This document shows positions 25,601-39,546 of a stretch of 64,000 bases of DNA, in pieces. The notes under the pieces are model-generated. The model saw only the letters and a program-made list of their open reading frames with translations, made no database searches and was not told the DNA's origin. This stretch comes from Synchiropus splendidus. Lineage: Eukaryota > Chordata > Actinopteri > Syngnathiformes > Callionymidae. The position numbers and the translations under genes were made by a program. The stretch spans positions 19,216,501-19,280,500 of the forward strand of contig NC_071336.1 in NCBI RefSeq assembly GCF_027744825.2, in the 5' to 3' direction. Positions within the stretch are counted from its first letter, which is position 1, and every line of letters begins with the position of its first letter.

Positions 25601-28600
25601 GAGATGCAGAATTGTCATTGTGGAGATTGTGTTTGGCGGCATATCGTGTACGATACCTACTGGACATAAGTACCTTATCGCAGATGTAAACATCATACCT
25701 CTCAGAGGCTAGGAAAACCCTTCATAGAAGCAGCAGGGCATGGCTGTGGGGACCACACCAACAGAAGACAATATAACAGTTCATCACTGTAATGGGATTC
25801 TTGCAGAAATGATAGAAACACTGGACTGTGTGGTCCCCCGCCTATTGTTCTCCGGCTGCAGGGAGGAGTAAGAGTTCGGAAACTGCCAGGGTGACGATGT
25901 GGTGTGTGGATCTCTCGCCATCCTTGAGATGAGGTTTATTTTGAGAGGCAAAAAAGAAAAACTAGGGCAGTGGAGATGGCTCGTTATCTGAACTATCTTT
26001 GCTTTGATGGCAATGAGCATGTCAGAGACAGAAGGTGCGTTGGATAAGTATATTCTTAGAAGAGACTCCGAGCATGTGCAGATTTGCCAGCAGCAGACCG
26101 TCTCCTGAGAGCCCGTTCTCAAACCTTAGCGGCTACCTCTCAAGATATAGTTGGCAATTATATGTCTGACAGCATGCAGGGCTTTCTGGGAGCTTTGGTC
26201 GGCATCCGAATTAAAGTAGCACATAAGGCATTCAGAGTTAAATTCATCAGAGTAAAAGATATATCAATGTGTAATTCACTGGGGAATAGCAGGTAATTAA
26301 TTTAAATTGAACACATTTTCCAGGCCAAGTTCTGGACTAGATTAGGCCTCCTCCTCTTAAATCCATTTGCAGGTTTAATAAAAGTAAGCCACAACTGTGT
26401 ACACCTGCAGGCAAATACCTGTGTCCACTGGGTAGTTTGAGAAAGAAAGAAAGAAATATAAATACATAAATAAATAAATAAAAGAGTGTGTCTAAGTTCA
26501 TTTCCACCCAAAGAAAACGTGGCAAGTTCCACTTTCTGGTCTACTCACTTCACAATCGTGAGGTGGCACACACAGTGCTCACAGCATCCTCTTTCCATCT
26601 CATCTCATCAGCAGTGAGATCAGGTTTTTATAACCTTTTTGCCATCATCGTCTCGCCTTGTAAGCAGCGTTATGCTTCTTTTCCAGCTCTCACAAATTAG
26701 ACAGAGGAAGTTAATATGGACTTAGCAAACAATGCTTTATCCATCAACTGAAGTGAAATTTTAGGGAACATAATAAACGTTCCACCCTAATATACATATC
26801 TCAGACGACGTTACTGGGATGCAGGAATCCATTAGAAAGTGTAGAGCACTTCACAATGTAATGAGTGAAAATATGGAGAACACTTCAGCGCATGTCAAGA
26901 GCAACAGTAGATAGGAACATTAAGAAATAGTCATAGCTCATACACTGGTTAATTGTGATAACAAAGAGTCTTCACTTCCGAATCTGTGTGTTTATGTCAC
27001 GGTGTACGCTGTCACTCACTCTGCTTAATCAGTCTTTTGTCCGCCACCAGTACGTTCTCAGCGTCTACAACGATGACCTTTCCGTCGCGTGGGCCGACAG
27101 CGAAGTTATCAAAGCTGACGTCGAGAAGGTAGAGGGCAAACTCGAAGTCGTTGTTCGTTAGCTGCTCAGCGATGTCCATCAACTGCCGTGCCAAGTCTAC
27201 TCTCTTCTCCCAGGGCGCGTTGTAGAAGCTCCACAGCTCCTCGCCCACGTAGTTGACAGCAACCACGCGCCCGCATGCTCCCAGGTATTTGGCAAACGGC
27301 CACCCTTCATCTGATGGAAAGCTCTAGGAGAAAAAAAAAAGACAAACATAGCATAAGTGTAAACAAACGAGGATAAGCGCTGGTATATCAGGATTCTCTG
27401 TAGTGCTGGTTCGAGTGCTTCAAGCAGAAAAGTCAACTATTAACTCGTCTGGCAGAAACTAGGGCCACACCTTAGATCACCAGCTCAAGGTACATAATCA
27501 GGATTAAATCAAGTGGTCATGAGATGAGCTTCAAATAATTCTGAAGTGGGAAAAAACCCAAAAGCTGTGGATCAGTTAACCAAAATGCATATAAAGTGTT
27601 AGCGTGAGTTAGGAGTCTATCAAATGTGTTTATTTTTAGATATGAGCTGTCCATCGGCTTAATTTCTATTTTGAGTTGACAGCAAAAATATGGGTTGTGG
27701 GCCTGTTTCAGACGCCACAACTTAATAAAACCAACCTACTGCAGTACAGTCGATTGCTTGGAAGTGTATGCTGTCCATTTCAAACATGTGAAGTGTTAAG
27801 GGCAGGAATGAAATAGGTTGAGCGTGAACTGATATATGCAAGTTTTAGTTGCTTTTTTTCATCTTGGTTTAAAATTCTAACAGGGTCAAGTCAAATGCAC
27901 AAGAAACACTCTGTATTGCTGGTTTAATCTAATCCATAAGAGCAGGATACACCTATCCTCATTGTAGAATTTCACTCGCATCTCTCAAGACATCACACTT
28001 TTGAGAGATTCTAGTCAGTTTTCAGTTTTAAGAATATAGGTGATGTTACTGTTCCAATAGGAAAAAAAAATATTAGTAAAAACAACCGCACACCCCTTTT
28101 CTTCTGATGAAAGTTTCACTCGACCCTACAATAAAAAGTCCTGCTAAAGCAGTCAATCTTTCACAAGCAGCGACGGAGCCATATGGTGGTTTAATGATAA
28201 CCCACAATTCCTGTGTAACAAATCAGTCAACCACTGCCAGCCACCACCACCTGCTGACACAGAGAGAAAGAAGAGCGATCATGTTTCCCAGGAACATCCG
28301 GAGCCCGCATATCGCATCAGAGATATGGCAGAGAACACAACTCATCACCGCAGGTAGACTGTGAACCACGACGACGGTAATGCCTCAGTTTACACTGCTG
28401 GTAATTTAATACGTAGCCAACATTAAATGTCTGCATAAATGTTTTTAAATATGCATGGCTGCTTTAGCTGATTTAAATATTTAATGAAATGCAAATTATT
28501 CCGCAAAACACATTAAAGCCCCACCTGGTGAGTAGCTACTGTTGCTACCATGTAGAGTTTGTGGAACAAGGTGTGAAATAGAGATTGGTGAACAGAAGAT

Positions 28601-31600
28601 AGATAACTGCTGGAGGCTAGCAACTGCATTCAATGCTGCTATGGCATTTCTGCTGAGCTCTTTCACTCTGACAATAAATAGAGACCGGTTCAACAAGTTT
28701 CACATTTTTAACTGAAATGAGTAACAGAATCTAAATCAATATTGAGAACATCAATTGAGATCATATCACTCTGTCTCTGTAAGAGTAAGTGTAAAATCAA
28801 GCTCACGTGCAGAATATTTTGTTCCCATTATCTATAAATAAAACGTGCACCACGAGGAAAGGACAGCCAAGTTGCAGTCAATGCAGTATTGGTTTAAGCC
28901 CATTTCCCTGAGGTGACACAATCAATTAGGGGCAGACAAAAGTCTGACCTGGAAACTGTCTTGCTGTAGCCCGACTGTCTGAGCTCGCCAGATTCAGCAA
29001 CCACTTCCCTCAACTTCCTCAAAGCCTCTAAGATTAATGGGGAAATGTAGCGCACTCGTGAATCCTGCTGTCATGCAAAAATTGAAGCAAGATGTATCCA
29101 TTTGTTTAATAAAAGTACAGGCACAGTTGATGGAGAAAGCCTAAAAATAAGGGTACAACTTGACAGCGAGACGAGTATGTGATACAACATGAGTGATGAG
29201 TAATATTGAAATCTAAAATACTGTACATCAATGCCTAATTTGTAATTGTGTTTTGATAAAATGGAAAATGGAAAAATGGTTTTGATATTGCTAAACTATT
29301 GCACCCCAACTACATATATGAGTTGATGCATATGACATGATAATATCTGATATGAAAACAGTGATACCAAGTGGTATCCAGGGGTTACCACAGCAAGTCA
29401 GCCTCCCCCACTTGAACCAATCTTGAGCATCCACCAGCGTAAAGCCCTCCTTTACCACACACATCATTACATGAATTCCTCTTGCATTTTACCTATTATA
29501 GTATCCTCATCGCCAACATTCGTTGCCCAACATGAACCCAGTCTCTCCTCTCCATGTGTCCAAACCATCTGGCCTCCCTAACTTTGTCCCAAAACTTTTC
29601 CGTAAAAGCTGCTCCTCAGATTTTTAATACACATTTTTTGTTGCCCTTCTGACTCAACTTCAACGACACATGAGCAACTTCATTTCTGGTATTTTTGTTT
29701 CTTGTGTTTGCGTCATAGCCAAGTCTCATAACCATGCATCATAGCACATCTCACTGCTGTACCAACATTATCCTCCCAGTTTCATCCTGTCTGGACTCGG
29801 TCTGTATAAGCCACCAAATAAAGTAAGCAATCAACTTCAATCAAATGCCCAATCCATTTAAGGATGTGTTGCAATGTGGACGCAACGTAACAAGCTTTCC
29901 TGAAACATTACAAGGTATGGCAGCCACCTTGACCAAAACCGCTACCCCTCTTGACTATGTCCTCTTGGAAAATAATAAATAAGTAAAAATGTTGCAACTG
30001 TTCAAAACTATATCAAAGGTGTTTAACTGGCACAAAGCCTTGACAAATTATTATTTACCCATTACATTAAAAACAGCTAACTATGAACAAGTTACAAAGA
30101 GTTTGGGAAATTCACATGAAGTAACTGGACAAATTGCACACTAAAACCAAAGAAGCCGGAAGCCGAGCATGAGAGTGTTGTCTGCAAGAGTCTGGGGATT
30201 AGGGTCTTCACATCCTACTTCTCCAAAATGGCTTTCTAATGTCAGCAGGCTATAGTGAGCTTAGATAAAATCTGGATAAACTGACGGCACCCTGTTAGGT
30301 CCAGTTTCCTTTGACCCAGATTTGAACCTCTGATTGTTTTATGCCGCCGCCGATCTAAGCTGCTCTTGGTCTTGTTGACAAAACTTGGCCTGTCCATAGT
30401 AACAGCTTAAGTGACTTCACTAAGCGCTAGGCTTCTTTCACCTCTGCAGGGTGGGCAGATGGATTGTCAGAAAACGGAAGGAGGGGGAAGAGACGGCATA
30501 AGAGACAAGGCGACAGAGAAGGCAAACCGTGGAGACAAACAGACCTTCTATTTCTTCGGTCCAGTGGACACGAGGAATAAACCAGCAAAGACCTGCCTGC
30601 TAAACACATCTCTCTCTTTGTTGTCAGGTTGCAGGCTGAATGGAAGCAAAAGTAGAGCGACAACAGATTGGAAGGGGTGGAGGGGTGGCTGAGCGGAGGG
30701 AGGAGAAGGATGAATACCCCAAGGCTACTTTCAGACACTGTCAGCAGCTGTTATGAGAACGCCTTCATGTCTGTCCAGCCCTGATACATGGTTCTTAACA
30801 TAGATGTTGTCCTTTCACTGCACTGACAGGTTCATTGCCCTGCCTCGATTACTGGGTCTCCGACTAAGAGTCATCTTTACGGGTTTCAGTGTTTGCATCT
30901 AATATTCCATAATTCCACGGATGAGAGCCACTGAGCAGTTTACAAATTCATATCCATTGCAGCGGATAATAAACACCACCACATAAAGCAACTTTGCCGC
31001 ACAATGCTCTTTAAGAGGCTACAGTGTACAAGCCATTTGCCTCTGCAGTGAGGTGTACGAATGGCAGAAGATAAATTACAAACTCCCCCACTGTTGTTGT
31101 GCACCATTTCTGAGCAGACTGGTGGTCATGACTCTGATGGCATCTTTCTGTAGCTCAGGCGTCCTTGAGCCGACACCGTCCCTCAAGTTGTGTCACAGCA
31201 GAGTTTGTTTTGTACAGTGTGGGAACATGGGAAATGGGCAAAAGTTTTAAGAGACACTCCAGTTGACAATCCTTTCTAACATCACTAATTAAGTTTTGGA
31301 AGACTACGTAATGCGAGGAAAAGATTTCAATAGTGTAATTCCATAATCCGAATAGAAATAAACAAAAATGCAAAAAGACCAACTACAGACACACGACAAT
31401 GCGGCTGTTTGTAGAAGCCGAAAACTTAATTACTTGTTGCTCAAACTCTAGATTCTTTTCAGCAGAATTTCATACAGAGAAATAATGAGCGAGGTTTGGA
31501 GACGCTGAAAGCAAGTCTGGAAACCAGACAAAAAAAAAACAGCCTTCTCATTAGGGATGGCCTCACAGCAACTCCCGGCTCAACTCTGACTAACATAGTG

Positions 31601-34600
31601 TTAAAAGGTAGAAAGCACTAGGGGTGTTTGTGCTTTTCACTCCCCTCCCTATAATAAAACAGACACACCGGCATCCTTTTGGAGGGAGATGTTGGGGGAT
31701 TGGAGAGGCCTGAAATGAAACAGAGCCACAGACAAATGGCCAGCCCCAAGAGGAGTAGATGAAACGAATGGAGCGAGAGGCACAGGAACACACACCTGCG
31801 TCCTGACATCTGCTGACAAAGACATGCCCTTCTACTGGACCACTAGGGAGGGGGCACGGGCGCGTGAACGGGTCCGCAAAGAGGCTCTTTGTAAGTGTGT
31901 GTGCATGTGCGTATGTCTATGTGAAATTGTATCCTTGTGCATGTGAATGACAACATGCAACGTGACCGGGGCTGATAACAACCCCTATTCAGGGGCCGAG
32001 TAAACATGAGCGGCTCCCAAGATATTGCCTTGGCTGGTTTTCCGGTACATAGACCCACCAAACACATGCACACACAGGCTAATACATACACAACCATGGA
32101 AGAGGCCTAACAAGAAAAGAAGACACAAGGCGTCCCCATCCAGCTACTTCCTGACGCTTACAGGAAATTAGTAGTTTGCCAAAAGTGTTTCATGTGTGGA
32201 GGCTGTAAAACGCCTGGAAAAGGGTGTGGCACAAATTCTCAACATTTCTGCCCACCAGGTTATAGCAAGTAGGGACAGGACTTGTCAAGAGTCAGTTCAA
32301 TGCGGAAGTCTAGCCAACAAAAAACAAAAAACAGTCTGAAGCTTAAGAATAAATGATCCTAATGAAACTTAATATGCAGACACGTCTGCAAAGGTAGATT
32401 TGCTCGGCAAGACTCCAGTGGGAAAAACAAATACCATTTCCTTCCAGCTCTCCAGCTGACCTTCTACGCCAAGACGGTGTTTGGGGAGCGCTGTCTGGGT
32501 TTTGGGGGTGCTATTCATGTTTAAAATCCATTTAGTCCACTGTGATAGCACTGCGCCTACGGAGACGGCAGCAAGACTGTCTTGGCATAGTTTGTGTGCT
32601 ACCACCTTTTCTTTTTTTTGTCTCCAACTGCAGCTTATTCCTCTCTCTATTATGTTCCTGAATCTGCTGCTTCCATACATAAAACACAAAGGGACCAGCC
32701 AGAGCATGAAGCAAAGGATTAGTTTAACACTAATACAAATAAAAAATGCTGGGACTCCCATTTCTTTACAGGTCTCAGGGGAGCTTGAATTTGTCACACA
32801 ACGTGACACCAACTTCACATTGAGGTCCCGCAGAAAGAAGGAAACAACTTGATTTACCTCAACTTTACCACTCAGCTTTGACTACAGAATCTATCCAGGT
32901 GTCCATCGACCTCATCCTAGTTTATTTAATGAATGTTGATGAACTCTTGTTGGTCATAACAACTCTTTGTCAATATGGAATGACTGTGAAGAAAAACTAA
33001 ATGTTTAACAAAGTCACTTCCTACAACAGCACTTTTGAAGATGGCTACACCAGCACTTCCTGAAAACATCCAAGAAAACAAAAATGTGCACTTGTGTCTG
33101 GGCTTTTCTGCTTGTGTGAGCAAATTTGCTGTCTTTGTTGCACGGACTGCATTGAATTTGGAAGGAAGAATTTGTCTTCTAATAGGTGACATTTTATGAA
33201 GTAACTATAATGAATTGAGAACACCTCAGTTGAGGTAAGATTGTGGTAACTCTTTTTTTAATCATATTTATGCTAAGATCCAATGTGCTTACATGTTTAT
33301 AGTTCAGTTAAATTAATATACAAAAGACAGATCTTTGAAAAAAAAATAATTTAAATGAGGTCATGATATGAACTTCACAATTTAAAGGAGAGCTACTACT
33401 TAAGATTGTCTTTAAAAAATCACTTACAGTTAAACTTCCATATTGCTGACACATTAAAAGACACATTTTTTGCTGAAGTAGAATTGAACATATTTCTGCA
33501 GCTGCTGAGCCAAGCTTAAATGCTTTCAATGAAATGTCATTTTGGTGCTCTACATCTGCTAAAAACGGTTCATGCAATCACGGGGAATAACAGCAAATAT
33601 GGTGCCGTTTACCCCAGTGATTGACGCATGGAGGGCCAAGAAAAATTACAATCTTCAGACCTTGACAAGTCGACGCCTCTTATTAACCTCCATGTTATAG
33701 ACTGGCAGAGAAAAGCCCTGACACTAGCTCTTGTCTTGAGTTGTCTTGTCTACAAAAACAAACACAAAAAAAACAGTCAACATTTTTTATGATTATCCTT
33801 CCTTGTGCTTAGGGCTTCGTTTATCAGGTCAATTGAGAATGTAAACAGATCGTTTCATAACATTAACCGATTTTTTGTAATGCTGCCAACAATCCATAAA
33901 GCAACACACAGCCTTTTCACAAATAAATTGGCTGTTGCATCATTGGAAAAAGAGAGCAGAAATGGCAAACGAAGAAAAATCCTAAAATGAATCAATAATT
34001 TCAGGCAAACTAAGAGATAGGATGTGGAATGAATATGAGCGTGCAGAGTGAAAATGAAGCAAAAACCAGTGAGCAAGGTAGGAATGTGTTAGTGGGGTCT
34101 TTCAGCAGTGTGGCCTGGCGCTCTGTCGAGGAAACGAGAGCAGGGTGAAGAATGATGGCGGAAGACTGCTTGTATACGTTTCCCTTGCTGATGGCTGGGA
34201 GCAGAAACCGTGAGCTGACCTGAACCGGGGTCTCCCGGCATAAAGCCCTCATAAATCGCCCTGCTGGAAGACAAGGAATGTATTAAGTCATGGGCAGCAG
34301 TGTTGACACAGACTGGAAGGCAATGCTGCCCACACAGCTCAAGAGGAACTGGAGTAAAACTTGGCCTCAGACCTGAGGGCTGTGGGTTTGAGGCCAACAT
34401 CAAGGGCTGTATATTTCAGAGCAAGCAGTAATTATATCAGGGGTATCGGTGAGGGGAGAGGAGGGAGAGTGCAATCACTGACCCTGCACTCCATCCTCTC
34501 ATCAGAACCAAGTGCTTCTTTGCACAGAGCAATTAAGAACCTCGTGTTCAAGGAAGTGCTAATGAATATGCAGCATTATAAAAGGTGCAGTTGACCAGTT

Positions 34601-36734
34601 CCCCAAGTAGCCACATAGAGGAGTTCTGATGTTAACCTTGACCGCATGAAGTTATTTTAAGGATGCTGTGGACCGCTCATATTTTTCCTGACAAGAACTA
34701 AGTGCCTGGTGCATTAATGCAGCGGACAATTTTATTACTGCAGGCAAGCTGCTGTGCTAAAAAGCATATTCTCACACCAACATTAGGCCTCCAGCCTTTC
34801 AGGGGACACGGGAGAGTAAAGAGCCGCTCGAAACTAATCCATATTGGTTGTGGTCATGTAAAAAGGCCCCAAGGAGTTATGAGTTTCACATGACTCTCTC
34901 TGCTGTTGTGTGCCGGGCATTAAACAGGGGTCTGTCATTGGGGTGTCGGCTGTAACAGTAGAAACCTTGAGAAACGGAGGGTGGGGGTTCTAAAAAAGGA
35001 TCTGGTGGGTGGTACAAGTGGAGTGGTGTTGGTGGGGATCGCCACAGGCATTTTAGCCTAAGTAAGCGCAGCTGTAGGCACTGTCGCCTATCTGCGCATA
35101 TGCAGCTTAAGTGGGGGAAAAAATGATTTCAGAAACACAACCAAACAGGCTCATTTAGATAAGAGAATACAACACACGTCTATGGACTGAAAAACACACT
35201 CAAACCCCACCCCCCAGCTCCCCTCCCTTTTCTAACAGAGCCTCCATGCAGCAAGGGCAGCCAAAAGAAGGGAGCTGGGTCCGGATAACTCCCCATCTTA
35301 TCCTAACAGGATTCAGCTTGTACACAAAGGCCTGTACGGGTAATGAAAGAGGGTTATGGAGTACTTGATGCCGGGTTAAGCAGTGTGCACAGTTTCCTCT
35401 CTTTTGTATCAAGAGTGGGACAATCCCCCAATCCAAAAAAACCCAAAAACGTTTTAATCACAGTCTTAAATGCTATTGAACGATGGACCGTAGACACAGA
35501 AGTGGCCTTCTGAGAGAGGGCTCACTCTAAAGCCACGATAGCGTGCCTTGTCTGAGATTAAATGAGAGGAAATAAACACTAGAAAACAAAATGGGCTTTG
35601 ATCTCCTTTGTGAAGAGGCATGACCTACAAAGGCAGATGAGAAGAACGTAATGTGTTGGGAATATAAAGACTTAAGCAACGCTTATTCTCAAAGGTGGCA
35701 GCGATGATTTTATCATGCAATATCTGAAGACACATACTGTACATGGGATGCTATAAACTAGTGAATAAGCACATTTAGAAAATGTGCAAAAAGGGCTTAT
35801 TGGACCACCAAACACTGGGTTATGCGCAGCCATACTTGTGTTTTCCATGGCTTGTGCGCAGAAGAAACTCAGCTCTCAGTGAATTATGAAAGAAAAATTA
35901 CAAAATACTCAGGAAGCAAGAGTTTCTTAGTACTGTGAAGTGCAAGCAATGTATATTGGATATTTGACTATTTAAATGGTGCTAAGAGTACGGAAAACAA
36001 ACCTGTGAACACACAGCTAATGTCTCTTTTCACCATCTGATGAGTCATATAATTCAGATACATTTAATTCATTTAAGGCTGCCTTGTTATTTTGAAGCAG
36101 TCAATCTAAAAACACTTCCGAACAAATAAAACCAATTTAAGGCCCAATGAAATGGATTGTAATCGCTTCATCCTTTCTGAAGGTAAAGCCAGATGGTTTC
36201 TGTTCTTTTTTTAACCTGTTGGCAACAATGTGTGCAGCCCCAGAAGTTATAAACCGACAAGTGAAAGAAAAAAATCGATAATATGAGATGAAATGCTGCA
36301 ACCAGGACGGTAGAGAATGAAAGCATGTGCAAAGGGTTGGTGCTGCATTGAAGTGAAAAATGGAGTCTGTACACTTTGACAGCGTTGGATGGCCCATACA
36401 ATTTTTGGAAACAAATAGCATTATAAAATTATAGAATGGAATTACATCAGAATGGGAACAAGATCGAATTTTCATTTTATAGTTTTTTTTCTTTAATAAT
36501 TAAGAATCATCCATCCAATCTGCATCCAAATGTGAAAAAAGAACCTAGATTTTTATTCTTTACTAGCCATATCTGTTGCACTGTATATAATAATTGGCTA
36601 CAAATAGTGAAAAAGAAAAAAAAGAATCACCATCCCTTACCTTTCCATTACATTTAATTGAAACAGTTTGAATATCCGCAGCAGGAAATGTTATAAGGGA
36701 TATTTATTTGAAACGAAATTACAGGGATAAATAC

Positions 36735-36789
<55 letters not shown>

Positions 36790-39509
36790 TAATAACCTAC
36801 CTTTATTTATACACCATCTTTCAGAACACTGCACGAGCTTTCTCAACAAACTCTGATTTCAATTAGATATCCAATAATATAAATGATAAATAAATGATGA
36901 TAACTAAATTCAGATGACATTAGTTAAATGGAAGACAATTTAATTGATGTCTCTTAAGGTTGGAGGTATTTGCGTTTTGGATCTCCTCAGGTAGAGTGTT
37001 CCAGAGTCATGGAGCCTTGACAGAAAAGGCTATGTCACTAGATTTAAATCTAGAGGTGACCCACCTGAGCATCTGAACGCCCTAGCTGGATCGTAATATT
37101 AAGTACAAATTAATACAAGTACTGTTGAAAGATGCCTACAAAGAATCATTAAATCATTATCCAAAAGCTTTTCTCTATCACAAGTGAGAGCCTCCTTTCA
37201 CACACCATTTTCTGGACTTTCTTAGCATATAACAGAAGTTAGATGCTATGGGAGGACACATGGGCTACATGAACACAATATAAAACAACAGCTCTAAAAA
37301 ATGAGAAAAGAGTGGCTGGTGAATATTTAAAGACTCCACAGAAGATTATTTGAAATCATGTTGTGACCAGGCTGTTTATCTGTCCAGCTAGTAGGTTTTA
37401 TGCTGGCTTGAAGGATATACAGGATAAGTTCTGAAGTGGACAGGTATTATATTTTTCATGACCTATTGAATGCATAACATTCTTCATTAGAGGCCTACAG
37501 ACAGGGCAGCACGCCATTCTCTCAATAGGACCTTGAGTATATTTGTTTGACATGGTACCAGAAAATTCTGTAATGTCATTCCATCCTTGCGTCAGGTGAG
37601 GATGAAGTGTTAAATAAAGAGCAAGCTCGGTGGTCGGTTGAGCGATGCTGTAATGGAAAAAGGGAAAGAGGTGTCTGGTAGAGCACAGATCAGTGTCTGC
37701 GAGATGAGAGCACTGCTGACTGAGTTAACCCTACAGGCCTGTCACATCGTGTTCTCAGCTTCACTGAGCAAGACAGGGCTGAGGACTGAAAAGGGTGTGA
37801 GCACGGTCACATGCTTCCCTCTTATTCGCCATCATAATGATTTGGAAGGGTAGACGAGGCTAAATCAAACTAATTTTGGGCAGAGCTGGATGTGCTTCGT
37901 CAAACGCAGCCATCACCTGATGAATCAGTGTGTCATTTCATCAGAAGGGAGAAGCCAAGAATGGCAAATGAGGTTCAAGCAGGGAACATGACAAGATTTT
38001 ATTGCCAGAGATGTCCCATTTAAGATTTTTTGTGGCCGATGTGAGAGACTCTGGATCCAGATACAGAAGTCCTTGCTCAAACTAAATTTATATTTTATTC
38101 AGGTGCCACTGGGAGTTTAATAATGCAACGCCTGTACTCTCCATACATTTTATTCCTCAAGGAAGGAAATGTAAAGGAGTTTTGAAGGACAAACTTTTCT
38201 GTTCAATCTCATCGGACTTTCTATTTAACTAAGCAGATGACATATGAAACGATCACATGGTATGCCGAGTCCACTTTGATGCTTTAGTCAAATTGAGTAC
38301 AGCTGAAAAACAGAACCTGCCTCATAATGTTACGTTATGTACGATACAGCCAGGAAAAGTGAGGGTTTCCACTACATGTGAAAGATGGTGGCGCACAGCC
38401 ACATCTTAAATGAGAGGCGCCATGCCCTCAGAAAAATCTCTTTAAAGATGAAATTGAAACTAGTGGATAACACGTAACACATCATGGAGGTCTTCAGTAA
38501 GGTTTTAAGAAACCTCAGTGACTGGAAGTCTGTTGTTCGCTGGACTCAAGTCACAAATCCCGGCCACACATATGAGTCAGGCCGCTGCTGATTGGACACA
38601 GATTTACTTCTCGTGATTAAAAGTGTTTTTATTGTCACCAATTCAGCAGAAGTCAAAACTTCCCCATCTGTTCCATTGTTTCTCAATTGCTACTTTACTG
38701 GATGTGTTCTGTTCCACTATTTCAAAAACGTCCTGGCACAAACCCTGAAAATACCCACGTAAATGTGAAAAATGATTAGGTTCTATTTGCCAGTCTTGAG
38801 TCACCACAAAATCATCACAGAAAGAAGTAGTGTTTTTGCAGAGCTGCATCCAGAGAAACATGACCTTCCATGATGATTTTCTATTTTTCATGACCCCTTT
38901 GTCTGCATCTTCAAGTAGATAAGACTGACACCAAAATTTGATAATCTATACTTTACGCAAAAAGGAGCAAGTTGACAAGTTGTTGCCCCTTGACCACAGG
39001 CCAATTCTGACACTCAAGAGTAATGAGAGTCTGCAATAAAGCTGCGACCCAACACTTGCAAAAACTGCATCAACATCAGTGGCCCACGGGATATTTGGCA
39101 GGAGAGCAATGCAGTTCATGCTTCTTGATCTGAATTAAATACCAGATGAAACCTAAATTAGGAAATTAAACACATTTCTGTATGAAATCCAGGCTTATTG
39201 TCAGGTGCCATACTTCGCCATCCGAGAGAGAAGACTAAAAGAAATGAGCTGAACAGTGCTTGGAACCATTCAAACGTGAACCCCAATAATCCAGAATAAT
39301 CCAGGCATTCTTCTATAATCTAGTTTTCATGCTAAAAATGTTAAATGACAGAAATCCAAACAGCATTTCGTAATTACACAAGATGACTTGGAGTCAAAAC
39401 CTAGAGACCAGAATTCTTAAAATAACATCATGGTTATGTGATACTGAAATGCTAAGTCCAGAAAGGAAAACATGCATTGCACATTACGCCTGACTGGAGG
39501 TGGTGAGAG

Positions 39510-39546
<37 letters not shown>

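Larger units (their letters stand above)
19668..27019 (-). other. dipk2a: dipk2a intron between coding exons 2 and 3 (7,352 bp)
   Basis: Bounded by donor GTGAGT and acceptor CAG, phase 1. It contains a GA-rich microsatellite, a SINE remnant and a hAT-like end, listed separately. An A/T-rich patch with GATATGGGCGATATGGACA near 24.6 kb resembles another dispersed fish repeat. No exon of another gene was recognised inside it. Confidence 0.93.

Noticed and set aside
32369..32852. Frames of 149 and 123 codons on opposite strands
   Set aside because: They lie within the long dipk2a intron, show no domain, have no matching splice context, and both strands are open by chance.
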